DNA from: Mycobacterium colombiense
GTDB lineage: Bacteria; Actinomycetota; Actinomycetes; Mycobacteriales; Mycobacteriaceae
Direction: 5' to 3'
Length of the DNA stretch: 64,000 nt
Assembly (NCBI RefSeq): GCF_001665835.1
Contig: NZ_LZSX01000079.1
Coordinates: 62,001 to 126,000, forward strand
The first letter of the stretch is position 1; each line of letters opens with the position of its first letter. Below, piece by piece: positions 1-10,038 of this stretch. The notes under the pieces were generated by a model. It saw only the letters and a program-made list of their open reading frames with translations, was not told where the DNA came from and ran no database searches. Position numbers and translations under genes: made by a program.

Positions 1-49
1 CGAGCGGCTGGCCCAGATCCGGGAGTCGATGCGGCCCGAGCAGGGATGA
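1..49 (+). CDS. C-terminal end of an unidentified protein (partial)
   Basis: Reading from base 2, an open frame runs into the left edge and stops at TGA (47-49), giving the last 15 residues, ERLAQIRESMRPEQG. It converges on uvrA with 7 bases between the two stops. By remembered synteny with M. tuberculosis the neighbour here would be Rv1639c-like, but 15 residues are too few to identify anything. Chance reading-through cannot be excluded. Confidence 0.35.
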   Translation, partial: ERLAQIRESMRPEQG

Positions 50-56
50 CCGGGGC

Positions 57-2972
57 TCAGGCTGTGACTTTGCGACGCCGGTTCGATCGCCGCGGAGCGC
101 TGGAGGGGGCCGGGCTGCGGCCGATCACCTCGGCGAGGAACTTCCCGGTGTAGCTCTCCGGCACGGCGGCGACGTCCTCCGGAGTGCCTTCCGCGACAAC
201 GGTTCCGCCCTCGGCACCGCCTTCCGGCCCCATGTCGACGATCCAGTCCGAGGTCTTGATCACGTCCAGGTTGTGTTCGATGACGATGACCGTATTGCCT
301 TTGTCGACAAGGCCGTTGATGACCTTCAGCAGCTTGCGGATGTCGTCGAAATGCAGACCCGTGGTGGGCTCGTCGAGGATGTACACCGTGCGCCCCGTCG
401 AGCGCTTCTGCAGTTCGGCGGCCAGTTTGACGCGCTGCGCCTCACCGCCGGACAACGTCGGCGCGGGCTGGCCGAGCCGCACATATCCCAGCCCAACATC
501 GACCAGGGTGCGCAGGTAGCGGTGGATGCCGGTGATCGGCTCGAAGAACTCCGCCGCCTCCTCGATGGACATGTCCAGCACCTCGGAGATGGTCTTGCCC
601 TTGTAGTGCACCTCCAGGGTCTCCCGGTTGTACCGGGCGCCGTGGCAGACCTCGCACGGCACATACACGTCGGGCAGGAAGTTCATCTCGATCTTGATCG
701 TGCCGTCGCCCGTGCACGCCTCGCAGCGGCCGCCTTTGACGTTGAACGAGAACCGGCCCGGTTGGTAGCCACGGACTTTGGCCTCGGTGGTGGCGGCGAA
801 CAGGGTGCGGATCTTGTCGAACACCCCGGTGTAGGTGGCCGGGTTGGATCGCGGCGTGCGACCGATCGGTGACTGGTCCACCCGCACCAGCTTGTCCAGG
901 TGATCCAGCCCGGTGACCCGGGTGTGCCGGCCGGGGACCTGGCGGGCGCCGTTGAGCCGGTTGGCCAGCACCGCGGCCAGGATGTCGTTCACCAGCGTCG
1001 ATTTGCCCGATCCGGACACACCGGTCACCGAGGTGAGCACGCCGAGCGGGAAACAGACGTCGATGCCGCGCAAATTGTGCTCGCGGGCGCCGACGACGGT
1101 CAGCTGACGCTTGCGGTCGACGGGCCGCCGCTTCGCCGGCATCTCGATGCGTTCCTTGCCCGACAGGTAGGCGCCGGTGATCGAATCCTTGTTTGCCAGC
1201 AGCTCGCTGTAGGTGCCGCTGTGCACGATCTCGCCCCCGTGCTCACCGGCCCGGGGGCCGATGTCGACGATCCAGTCGGCGTGCGCGATGGTGTCCTCGT
1301 CGTGCTCGACGACGATCAGCGTGTTACCCAGAGCCCTTAGCCGCGTGAGGGTTTCGATGAGCCGCCGGTTGTCGCGCTGATGCAGCCCGATGGACGGCTC
1401 GTCGAGCACATACAGCACACCGACCAGGCCCGACCCGATCTGGGTGGCCAGCCGAATGCGTTGCGCCTCACCGCCGGACAGCGTGGCCGCGGCGCGGGAC
1501 AGCGACAGATACTCCAGCCCCACGTCGAGCAAAAAGCCCAGCCGCGACTGGATCTCCTTGAGCACCTGCCCGGCGATCGCCTTCTCGCGGACGCCGAGGG
1601 TGAGCCCGTTCAGAAAGTCCGCACAGTCCGAGATCGACAGCTCGCAGACCTCGGCGATGGACTTCGCGCCCCGGTCCCCCGCGGCCAGCGTGACGGCCAG
1701 AATCTCCGGCTTGAGTCGGGTGCCGTCACACTCCGGGCAGGGCACGTCACGCATGAAGCCCTCGTAGCGTTCCTTCATCTGCTCGGACTCGGTCTGGGCC
1801 ATCTTGCGCTGCAGGAACGCCAGCACGCCCTCGAAATCGGCGTAGTAGGACCGGGTCCGGCCGTACCGGTTGCGGTACCGCACGTGCACCTGGTGATCGG
1901 AGCCCTCGAGAATCGCCTTGCGGGCCTTGGCCGGCAGCTTGCGCCACGGGGTATCGACGTCGAAGCCCAGCTCGTCACCGAGCCCGGCCATCATCCGGGT
2001 GAAGTACTCCGCGGTGTGGCCCGCCGACCACGGCGCCACCGCGCCCTCGGCCAACGTGCGCTCGGGGTCGGGCACCACCAGGTCGGGGTCGACCTCCTTG
2101 CGGATGCCCAGGCCGCTGCACTCCGGGCAGGCGCCGTAGGGCGAGTTGAACGAGAACGACCGTGGTTCCAGGTCGTCGACCGCCAGCGCGTGTCCGTTGG
2201 GGCAGGCCAGCTTCTCGGAGAACCGCTGCTCCCGGTTGTGCGCGTCGTGTTCGTGGTCGACGAACTCGAGCACCACGATGCCGTCCGCCAGGTTCAGCGC
2301 GGTTTCCACCGAATCCGTGAGCCGCTGCTTGGCGGACGCCTTGACGGTCAGGCGGTCCACCACCACCTCGATGTCGTGCTTTTCCTGCTTTTTCAGCTTC
2401 GGCGGATCGGTCAACGGGTGCACGACACCGTCGACCCGCACCCGGCTGTAGCCCTGGGCGTTGAGCTTCTCGAAGAGGTCGGCGAACTCGCCCTTGCGGG
2501 TGCGCACCACCGGGGCGAGCACCAGGAATCGGGTGCCCTCCGGCATCGCCAGCACCTGGTCGACGATTTGCTGCGGGGTCTGGCGGGCGATCCTCTCGCC
2601 GCAGATCGGGCAGTGCGGCGTGCCCGCCCGCGCGTAGAGCAGCCGCAGGTAGTCGTACACCTCGGTGATGGTGCCGACGGTGGAGCGCGGGTTGCGGTTG
2701 GTGGACTTCTGGTCGATGGACACCGCCGGGGACAGGCCCTCGATGAAGTCGACGTCCGGCTTGTCCATCTGGCCCAGGAACTGGCGGGCATAGGCGGACA
2801 GCGACTCCACGTACCGGCGCTGCCCCTCGGCGAAGATCGTGTCGAAGGCCAGCGACGATTTACCCGAACCCGACAGCCCGGTGAAGACGATCAACGCGTC
2901 GCGGGGCAGGTCGAGATCGACGCCGCGCAGGTTGTGCTCGCGGGCGCCCTTGACGATCAGACGGTCAGCCAA
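57..2972 (-). CDS. uvrA: UvrABC excinuclease subunit A
   Basis: Damage-recognition ATPase of nucleotide excision repair; a UvrA dimer scans DNA and loads UvrB. The 971-residue length is normal for the family. The first Walker A motif, GLSGSGKS, lies at residues 32-39 and the second, GVSGSGKS, in the C-terminal half. Each half has an LSGGEAQR signature and an LDEP Walker B, and CxxC zinc-binding pairs are visible (CPICG, CPECSG, CEACTG). The start is TTG at 2970-2972, preceded by GAGAGGGG as ribosome binding site. A DNA-damage promoter lies upstream (3054-3076), and the gene is divergent from the hydrolase gene at 3173. Confidence 0.97.
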   Translation of the reverse strand: MADRLIVKGAREHNLRGVDLDLPRDALIVFTGLSGSGKSSLAFDTIFAEGQRRYVESLSAYARQFLGQMDKPDVDFIEGLSPAVSIDQKSTNRNPRSTVGTITEVYDYLRLLYARAGTPHCPICGERIARQTPQQIVDQVLAMPEGTRFLVLAPVVRTRKGEFADLFEKLNAQGYSRVRVDGVVHPLTDPPKLKKQEKHDIEVVVDRLTVKASAKQRLTDSVETALNLADGIVVLEFVDHEHDAHNREQRFSEKLACPNGHALAVDDLEPRSFSFNSPYGACPECSGLGIRKEVDPDLVVPDPERTLAEGAVAPWSAGHTAEYFTRMMAGLGDELGFDVDTPWRKLPAKARKAILEGSDHQVHVRYRNRYGRTRSYYADFEGVLAFLQRKMAQTESEQMKERYEGFMRDVPCPECDGTRLKPEILAVTLAAGDRGAKSIAEVCELSISDCADFLNGLTLGVREKAIAGQVLKEIQSRLGFLLDVGLEYLSLSRAAATLSGGEAQRIRLATQIGSGLVGVLYVLDEPSIGLHQRDNRRLIETLTRLRALGNTLIVVEHDEDTIAHADWIVDIGPRAGEHGGEIVHSGTYSELLANKDSITGAYLSGKERIEMPAKRRPVDRKRQLTVVGAREHNLRGIDVCFPLGVLTSVTGVSGSGKSTLVNDILAAVLANRLNGARQVPGRHTRVTGLDHLDKLVRVDQSPIGRTPRSNPATYTGVFDKIRTLFAATTEAKVRGYQPGRFSFNVKGGRCEACTGDGTIKIEMNFLPDVYVPCEVCHGARYNRETLEVHYKGKTISEVLDMSIEEAAEFFEPITGIHRYLRTLVDVGLGYVRLGQPAPTLSGGEAQRVKLAAELQKRSTGRTVYILDEPTTGLHFDDIRKLLKVINGLVDKGNTVIVIEHNLDVIKTSDWIVDMGPEGGAEGGTVVAEGTPEDVAAVPESYTGKFLAEVIGRSPAPSSAPRRSNRRRKVTA

Positions 2973-3053
2973 CGCTGCCCCTCTCAGGAACTATCTGGCG
3001 ACTTCTCGTAGCCGCACTGCGGAATCCGAACGGAATTGCGCACGGCGCATTCC

Positions 3054-3076
3054 ATGCTATGTGCCCATACCGACAA
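3054..3076 (-). promoter_or_regulatory. PafBC-type DNA-damage promoter of uvrA
   Basis: On the minus strand: TTGTCGGTA (3076-3068), an 8-base spacer, then TAGCAT (3059-3054). The RecA-independent mycobacterial damage promoter is known as TTGTCRGTG-N8-TANNNT, so this copy differs only in the last base of the -35-like half. Transcription would start near 3047, giving a leader of about 75 bases before the TTG start. Confidence 0.7.
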
Positions 3077-3172
3077 GCAACGTGCGACCAGTAACGTGGC
3101 CGCCAGGGACTGGCGCCGACGACGATGTTCCCGGCTCGGACGGCGCCGATGCCGGATCAAGGAGTGGCGCAC

Positions 3173-3850
3173 ATGACTGCAGTGGACGACAACTACACCG
3201 GACACGTTGACCCCGGTACCGCGGCCCGCCGGACCCTACCCGGCGCCACGATCCTAAAGGCCTCTGTCGGCCCCATGGACAACAACGCATATCTGATCAC
3301 TTGTTCCGCTACCGGCGAAACGCTGCTGATCGACGCCGCCAACGACGCGGACGTGCTGATCGACCTGATCCGGCAGAACGCGCCGAAGGTGTCGTTGATC
3401 GTGACCAGCCACCAGCACTTCGACCACTGGCAGGCGCTGGAGGCGGTGGCAGCCGCCACCGGGGCACCGACCGCCGCCAACGAGATCGACGCGGAACCGC
3501 TGCCGGTCAAACCGGACCGTTTGCTGAGCAACGGCGACACCGTGCAGATCGGCGAGCTGACGTTCGACGTCATCCACCTGCGCGGGCACACCCCGGGCTC
3601 GATCGCGCTGGCCCTGGACGGGCCAGCGACCGGCGGGGTCACCCAGTTGTTCACCGGCGACTGCCTGTTCCCGGGCGGCGTCGGGAAGACATGGCAGCCG
3701 GGCGATTTCGCCCAGCTGATCGAGGACGTCAGCACCCGGGTGTTCGACGTGTATGACGACTCCACGGTCATCTACCCCGGTCATGGCGACGACACGGCGT
3801 TAGGCGCCGAGCGCCCGCACCTGAGCGAATGGCGCGAGCGGGGCTGGTAG
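3173..3850 (+). CDS. Metallo-beta-lactamase-fold hydrolase, glyoxalase II-like
   Basis: Cytosolic dinuclear-metal hydrolase of the glyoxalase II-like branch, 225 residues; the substrate is not evident. Metal-binding motifs are intact: HQHFDH at 80-85, HTPGS at 139-143, TGDCLF at 161-166 and YPGHGDDT at 201-208. The ATG at 3173 is chosen over the upstream ATG at 3125 because AAGGAG (3159-3164) sits 8 bases before it. By remembered synteny it corresponds to Rv1637c. It is divergent from uvrA and converges on the stress-protein gene, with only 5 bases between stops. Confidence 0.85.
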   Translation: MTAVDDNYTGHVDPGTAARRTLPGATILKASVGPMDNNAYLITCSATGETLLIDAANDADVLIDLIRQNAPKVSLIVTSHQHFDHWQALEAVAAATGAPTAANEIDAEPLPVKPDRLLSNGDTVQIGELTFDVIHLRGHTPGSIALALDGPATGGVTQLFTGDCLFPGGVGKTWQPGDFAQLIEDVSTRVFDVYDDSTVIYPGHGDDTALGAERPHLSEWRERGW

Positions 3851-3855
3851 CGCGG

Positions 3856-4299
3856 CTACGTCGTGGTGTGCACGATCAATACGTCGGTCTTGGCCCGACG
3901 GGAGACGTTGGCCGGCACCGATCCCAGCAGCCGGCCGGCGATCGTGCTCAAGCCGACGTTGCCGACCACGAGCAGATCGGCCTGCTCCTCCTCGGCGAGG
4001 TGCACCAGCGCGTCGACCGGCGCCCCGACGATGGGTCGCTCGTCGATGTTTTTCGCACCGGCGGCGTGGGCGCGGTCCTTGGCGTCACGCAGGATCGCGT
4101 AAATCGGGGCGGTGCCCGAAACCTTGTAGCTCTCGTCCCGCAGGACGTCGGCGGCCCGGGCGTCCTCATGTTGGGGCAGGTACGCCGACGCCACGATCAG
4201 CTTGGCGTCCGCTCCCGCGATCTGCGCCGCCTTCTCCACCGCGCGCATCGACGAATCCGAGCCATCGGTTCCTACCACCACAGTCCGATAGGCGCCCAT
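3856..4299 (-). CDS. Universal stress protein, single UspA domain
   Basis: Small cytosolic nucleotide-binding protein of 147 residues with one UspA domain. It opens with the typical strand TVVVGTDGS (6-14) and ends with the nucleotide-binding loop VVGNVG...GSVPANVS (111-133), the G-x2-G-x9-G-S pattern. The ortholog by position, Rv1636, is reported to bind cAMP, which is of interest because a class III cyclase is encoded at 28 kb. GGGAGGG lies just upstream of the ATG at 4297-4299. Confidence 0.9.
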   Translation of the reverse strand: MGAYRTVVVGTDGSDSSMRAVEKAAQIAGADAKLIVASAYLPQHEDARAADVLRDESYKVSGTAPIYAILRDAKDRAHAAGAKNIDERPIVGAPVDALVHLAEEEQADLLVVGNVGLSTIAGRLLGSVPANVSRRAKTDVLIVHTTT

Positions 4300-4583
4300 T
4301 TACCCTCCCAGTTTCGGTTGGTCAGCCAACCCAAGACAGTAGCGCGTTTGCTCGATGCGCAGGAGACAGATTAACGACACAGCGTGGCGTGGCGCGTCCG
4401 CAATTTGCGGGCGCTGGCTGCGGCAACGGACAATATCGCCAATGACAAAACAATCGAATGTGCAGTGCCAACGTGGAAGGCATTGCATTACGCCGCTTTT
4501 CGGGAAAGTGGACATGAAGTGCGAATGCGCCGGCCGCGGTTTGTGACCCGTTCCGTCAACCGCGCCTTACAGTAACAAGCATC

Positions 4584-6167
4584 ATGTCCATGCCCACCCT
4601 CGAGCCCACCGTCGAGCCTCGTGCCGGGGATTTCGGCGCCGGGTCCGTGTCGGGGCGTGCGCGCGGCGGGTTGCTCGATCCGTGGGCAATCGCCCTGTTC
4701 GCCACCGTTGTCAGCGCCGCCTGGGCCTGTCGGCCATCGCTCTGGTTCGACGAAGGAGCGACGATATCCGCTTCGGCCAGCCGGACTTTGCCAGAGCTGT
4801 GGCGGTTGCTGGGCCACATCGACGCCGTCCATGGCGCTTATTACCTGCTGATGCACGGTTGGTTTGCGCTGTTCCCGCCTACCGAATTCTGGTCGCGTTT
4901 CCCCAGTTCCCTGGCGATCGGAGCCGCCGCCGCCGGTGTCACGGTGTTCACCAGGCAGTTCTCGACGCGGCCAGCGGCGGTGTGCGCGGGGGTGATTTTC
5001 GCGATCCTGCCGCGCACGACCTGGGCGGGCATGGAAGCGCGTCCGTACGCCTTCGTGGCGGCCGCGGCCGTCTGGCTGACGGTGTTGTTCCTCGCCACCG
5101 TCCGGCGGAACAGGCGGCGCGGGTGGGTTTGGTACGCGCTGGGATTGATGCTGTCGATACTGCTCAACCTCAACCTGGTGCTGTTGGTGCCGGTGTACGG
5201 CGCGATGCTGCCGCTGCTCGCACCCAAAGGCGCGCGCAGGTCTCCGGCGCTCCGGTGGGCCGCCGCTTCGACCGTCGCGGTGGCGGCCATGACGCCGTTC
5301 CTGGTGTTCGCGCACAACCAGGTGTGGCAGGTCAACTGGATCTACCCCGTCAGCTGGCATTACGCGTTCGACATCATCCTGCGCCAGTATTTCGACCACA
5401 GCGTGGCCTTCGCCATCGCGAGCGCGGTCCTGATCGTCGCGGCGGCCGCGACACGGTTGGCCGGCGTGCCGGCCCCGGCCGGCGACCTGCGCCGGCTGTT
5501 ACTCATCGCCACGGCGTGGGTGGTGATTCCCACCGCCCTGGTCGTCATCTATTCGGCCGTCGACGAGCCGATCTACTACCCGCGCTACCTGATCTTCACC
5601 GCCCCCGCGATGGCCGTCGTCCTGGCCGTCTGCCTCGTCAGCGTCGCCCGCCGACCCTGGCCCATCGCCGGCGGGGTGCTGCTGTTCGCCATCGCCGCGG
5701 TGCCGAATTACCTGTTCGTCCAACGTTGGCCGTATGCCAAAGAGGGTTGGGACTACAGCCAGGTCGCCGATCTGATCAGCTCCCACGCCGCCCCCGGCGA
5801 CTGTCTGATGGTGGACAACACCGTGCCGTGGAAGCCCGGACCGATTCGTGCGCTGCTGGCCACCCGCCCGGCGGCCTTCCGGTCGTTGATCGACGTGGAG
5901 CGCGGCGTGTACGGCCCGAAGGTCGGATCGTTGTGGGACGGGCACGTCGCCGTGTGGCTGACGACGGCCAAAATCAACAAATGCCAGGCGATCTGGACCA
6001 TCACCAATAAAGACAACTCGCTGCCCGACCATCAGGCCGGGCAATCGCTACCGCCCGGAAGCGCGTTCGGTCGCGCCCCGGCGTACCGTTTCCCGGGCTA
6101 CCTCGGCTTCCACATTGTCGAGCGGTGGCAGTTCCACTACTCGCAGGTTGTCAAGTCCACGCGGTGA
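4584..6167 (+). CDS. capA: GT-C mannosyltransferase that caps lipoarabinomannan
   Basis: Polytopic membrane glycosyltransferase of 527 residues, matching by position and character Rv1635c/CapA. That enzyme transfers the first cap mannose from polyprenyl-phosphate mannose to the arabinan of LAM on the periplasmic side. The first extracytoplasmic loop holds the GT-C acidic pair in WFDEGATIS (D56-E57). About ten hydrophobic helices follow, then a soluble C-terminal part from about residue 390. TACAGT (4567-4572) upstream of the ATG could be a -10 box giving a very short leader. The 284 bases between it and the stress-protein gene hold nothing else recognisable. Confidence 0.82.
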   Translation: MSMPTLEPTVEPRAGDFGAGSVSGRARGGLLDPWAIALFATVVSAAWACRPSLWFDEGATISASASRTLPELWRLLGHIDAVHGAYYLLMHGWFALFPPTEFWSRFPSSLAIGAAAAGVTVFTRQFSTRPAAVCAGVIFAILPRTTWAGMEARPYAFVAAAAVWLTVLFLATVRRNRRRGWVWYALGLMLSILLNLNLVLLVPVYGAMLPLLAPKGARRSPALRWAAASTVAVAAMTPFLVFAHNQVWQVNWIYPVSWHYAFDIILRQYFDHSVAFAIASAVLIVAAAATRLAGVPAPAGDLRRLLLIATAWVVIPTALVVIYSAVDEPIYYPRYLIFTAPAMAVVLAVCLVSVARRPWPIAGGVLLFAIAAVPNYLFVQRWPYAKEGWDYSQVADLISSHAAPGDCLMVDNTVPWKPGPIRALLATRPAAFRSLIDVERGVYGPKVGSLWDGHVAVWLTTAKINKCQAIWTITNKDNSLPDHQAGQSLPPGSAFGRAPAYRFPGYLGFHIVERWQFHYSQVVKSTR

Positions 6168-6209
6168 TTTGGTGCTTTGGTCGGTCGCGTGCAGCGCCGG
6201 GCCCGAAGC

Positions 6210-7628
6210 TCAGCCCCCGGTGGCGACCGGCTCGGCTTGCCGGGTGGCCCGCGTCGCGGCGTAGGACACCGCCACGCCGGCCGCGCTCAACGCGGTGAAC
6301 ACCGTGAACAGCAGGTGCGCCGCCATCTCCTCGCCGCCGGTGGCGGTGTTGACGACGACACCGGCCAATCCGGCACCGATCGCGGCGGACGTCAGCTGGA
6401 CGGTGTTGATCGCGGCGGAAGCGGCGCCGCCTTCGGCCGGGTCCGCGACGGAGGCCATCGCTCGGGCCGACAGGTGCGGCCAGGCCATCCCGATTCCGAT
6501 GCCGGCAACCAGCAGGGCCACCGCCCACAGCGCGGCGGTCCAGGCCGAGCCGTCGCCGTGCCGGGCGACGGCGCCCAGCGCCAGGCCCGACGCGGCCACC
6601 ATCGGCGCCACCATGACCACCCGCCCGACCGTCCGCGGGTTCTCCAGGGATGCGCTGACGATCTCGCTGACGGTCCATCCCAGAGCGAGCGCCGCGCCCA
6701 GGAATCCGGCCGCGATCGGCGTCAGGTGGGCCAGCCGCTGCCCGAACAGCGGCACGTAGGTGTTCACCATCGCTGCGCCCATCAGCACACCCATGGTGAG
6801 GTAGATCCACTTCAGGGGGCCGGGCGAGAACACGCTGGGCGGCAAGATGGCCGCGTGCATCCGCCAGTCGACGATCACGAAGACGCCGACCAGGCCGATG
6901 CCCGCCGCGAGCAGCCCATACGTCGCGATGGTGTTGCGCGGAATCTGCGCGACGCTGACGGCCAGCGCCGCCAACCCGATGATCAGCAGCGACCACACCG
7001 GGACCTTCATCCTGGCGAGGCCGTTCGTCGGGTTGACGCGGGCCAGCGCGACCGGGACCAGCAGGGCCATCAGCACGGTCAGGATGGCCATCACGACGAA
7101 AGCCCATCGCCAGATCCCGAGCTGCGCGAACAGGCCTCCCGTAGTGGGTCCGACCACGGTCGCGACGCCCCACATCGCCGACACCAGGGCCGAGCCCCGT
7201 GTCCACAACCAGCGGGGCAGGGCGGAGTTGATGACCGCATAGCCCAGGCCGGCCAACAAGCCCCCGGCCATCCCCTGCATGGCGCGCCCAGCAATCAAAA
7301 CATGCATGTTTGGTGCGGCAGCGCAAACCAGGCTGGCGATGCCGAACACGGCGAGTCCCATCAGATATGACGACCGCGCCCCGATGCGCAGCAGTATCGG
7401 ATTGACCATCGTCGCCGCGACCACCGACCCCACCAGGTACAGCGTCGTCACCCACGCGTAGAGCCGGCTGCCGCCGATTTCTGCGATGGTGTTGGGCAAT
7501 AAGCTGGTGGTCAGGAACTCATTCGTGGCGTAGAGCGCCACCCCGCCGGCCAGCAGGATGGAAGTTCTCAGGTACCTCGCGCCCAGCAGCTCACGCCAGC
7601 CGCCGGTGATAGTCGCCGCGTCGGTCAC
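6210..7628 (-). CDS. MFS drug efflux transporter, 14-TM type
   Basis: Inner-membrane proton-driven exporter of 472 residues, with hydrophobic helices along its whole length and the motif C-like stretch SAMWGVATVVGPTTGG. By position it matches Rv1634, reported as a fluoroquinolone efflux pump. The GTG at 7626-7628 is taken as start because the following residues, VTDAATITGGWRELL, resemble the M. tuberculosis N-terminus as remembered. Another GTG in frame at 7649 would add seven residues. The gene converges on capA. Confidence 0.85.
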   Translation of the reverse strand: MTDAATITGGWRELLGARYLRTSILLAGGVALYATNEFLTTSLLPNTIAEIGGSRLYAWVTTLYLVGSVVAATMVNPILLRIGARSSYLMGLAVFGIASLVCAAAPNMHVLIAGRAMQGMAGGLLAGLGYAVINSALPRWLWTRGSALVSAMWGVATVVGPTTGGLFAQLGIWRWAFVVMAILTVLMALLVPVALARVNPTNGLARMKVPVWSLLIIGLAALAVSVAQIPRNTIATYGLLAAGIGLVGVFVIVDWRMHAAILPPSVFSPGPLKWIYLTMGVLMGAAMVNTYVPLFGQRLAHLTPIAAGFLGAALALGWTVSEIVSASLENPRTVGRVVMVAPMVAASGLALGAVARHGDGSAWTAALWAVALLVAGIGIGMAWPHLSARAMASVADPAEGGAASAAINTVQLTSAAIGAGLAGVVVNTATGGEEMAAHLLFTVFTALSAAGVAVSYAATRATRQAEPVATGG

Positions 7629-7685
7629 CCCTCTACCGTATGGGGTCACGCGGAGAGAAGAGCCGGAGATCGGTTGCCAGCAAAC

Positions 7686-9845
<2,160 letters not shown>

Positions 9846-9851
9846 GCCACC

Positions 9852-9874
9852 AGGGTAGAACCGATCACCGACAA
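9852..9874 (-). promoter_or_regulatory. PafBC-type DNA-damage promoter of uvrB, leaderless
   Basis: On the minus strand: TTGTCGGTG (9874-9866), 8 bases, then TACCCT (9857-9852). This matches the known RecA-independent damage promoter TTGTCRGTG-N8-TANNNT at every fixed base. The A of the uvrB ATG (9845) lies 7 bases past the -10 box, where transcription should begin. Confidence 0.8.
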
Positions 9875-9969
9875 GTGCTTTGGAGCCGGTCCTCCCAGGT
9901 CAGCGCCCGCGTCCGGCCACATCCGTCCCATCCGTAGCTATGTCGGGAAGGACGAGGCGATTCCGAAAC

Positions 9970-9993
9970 GCGCTACCGGATGCGCTAGCGGAT
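9970..9993. repeat. Tandem 12-base repeat between uvrB and the kinase gene
   Basis: GCGCTACCGGAT (9970-9981) is followed directly by GCGCTAGCGGAT (9982-9993), one mismatch apart. It lies in the 193-base gap (9846-10038) between the uvrB start and the kinase stop, where no gene is seen. It could be an operator, part of a terminator, or chance. Confidence 0.4.
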
Positions 9994-10038
9994 TCGGGAC
10001 TCACTCAGAGGTACCCGGAGACCGACAGCCCCGGCAGG

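Noticed and set aside
1380..3011. 543-codon open frame on the plus strand opposite uvrA
   Set aside because: It is the antisense shadow of a certain gene; high-GC DNA leaves such frames open, and the product is Arg/His/Gly-rich without motifs.
2973..3172. Possible LexA box before uvrA (sequence near CCGAACGGAATT)
   Set aside because: No GTTCG half at the correct spacing; the PafBC-type promoter explains the region better.
7629..7649. Upstream GTG as start of the MFS transporter
   Set aside because: It adds seven residues without a better ribosome site and does not fit the remembered N-terminus of the ortholog.
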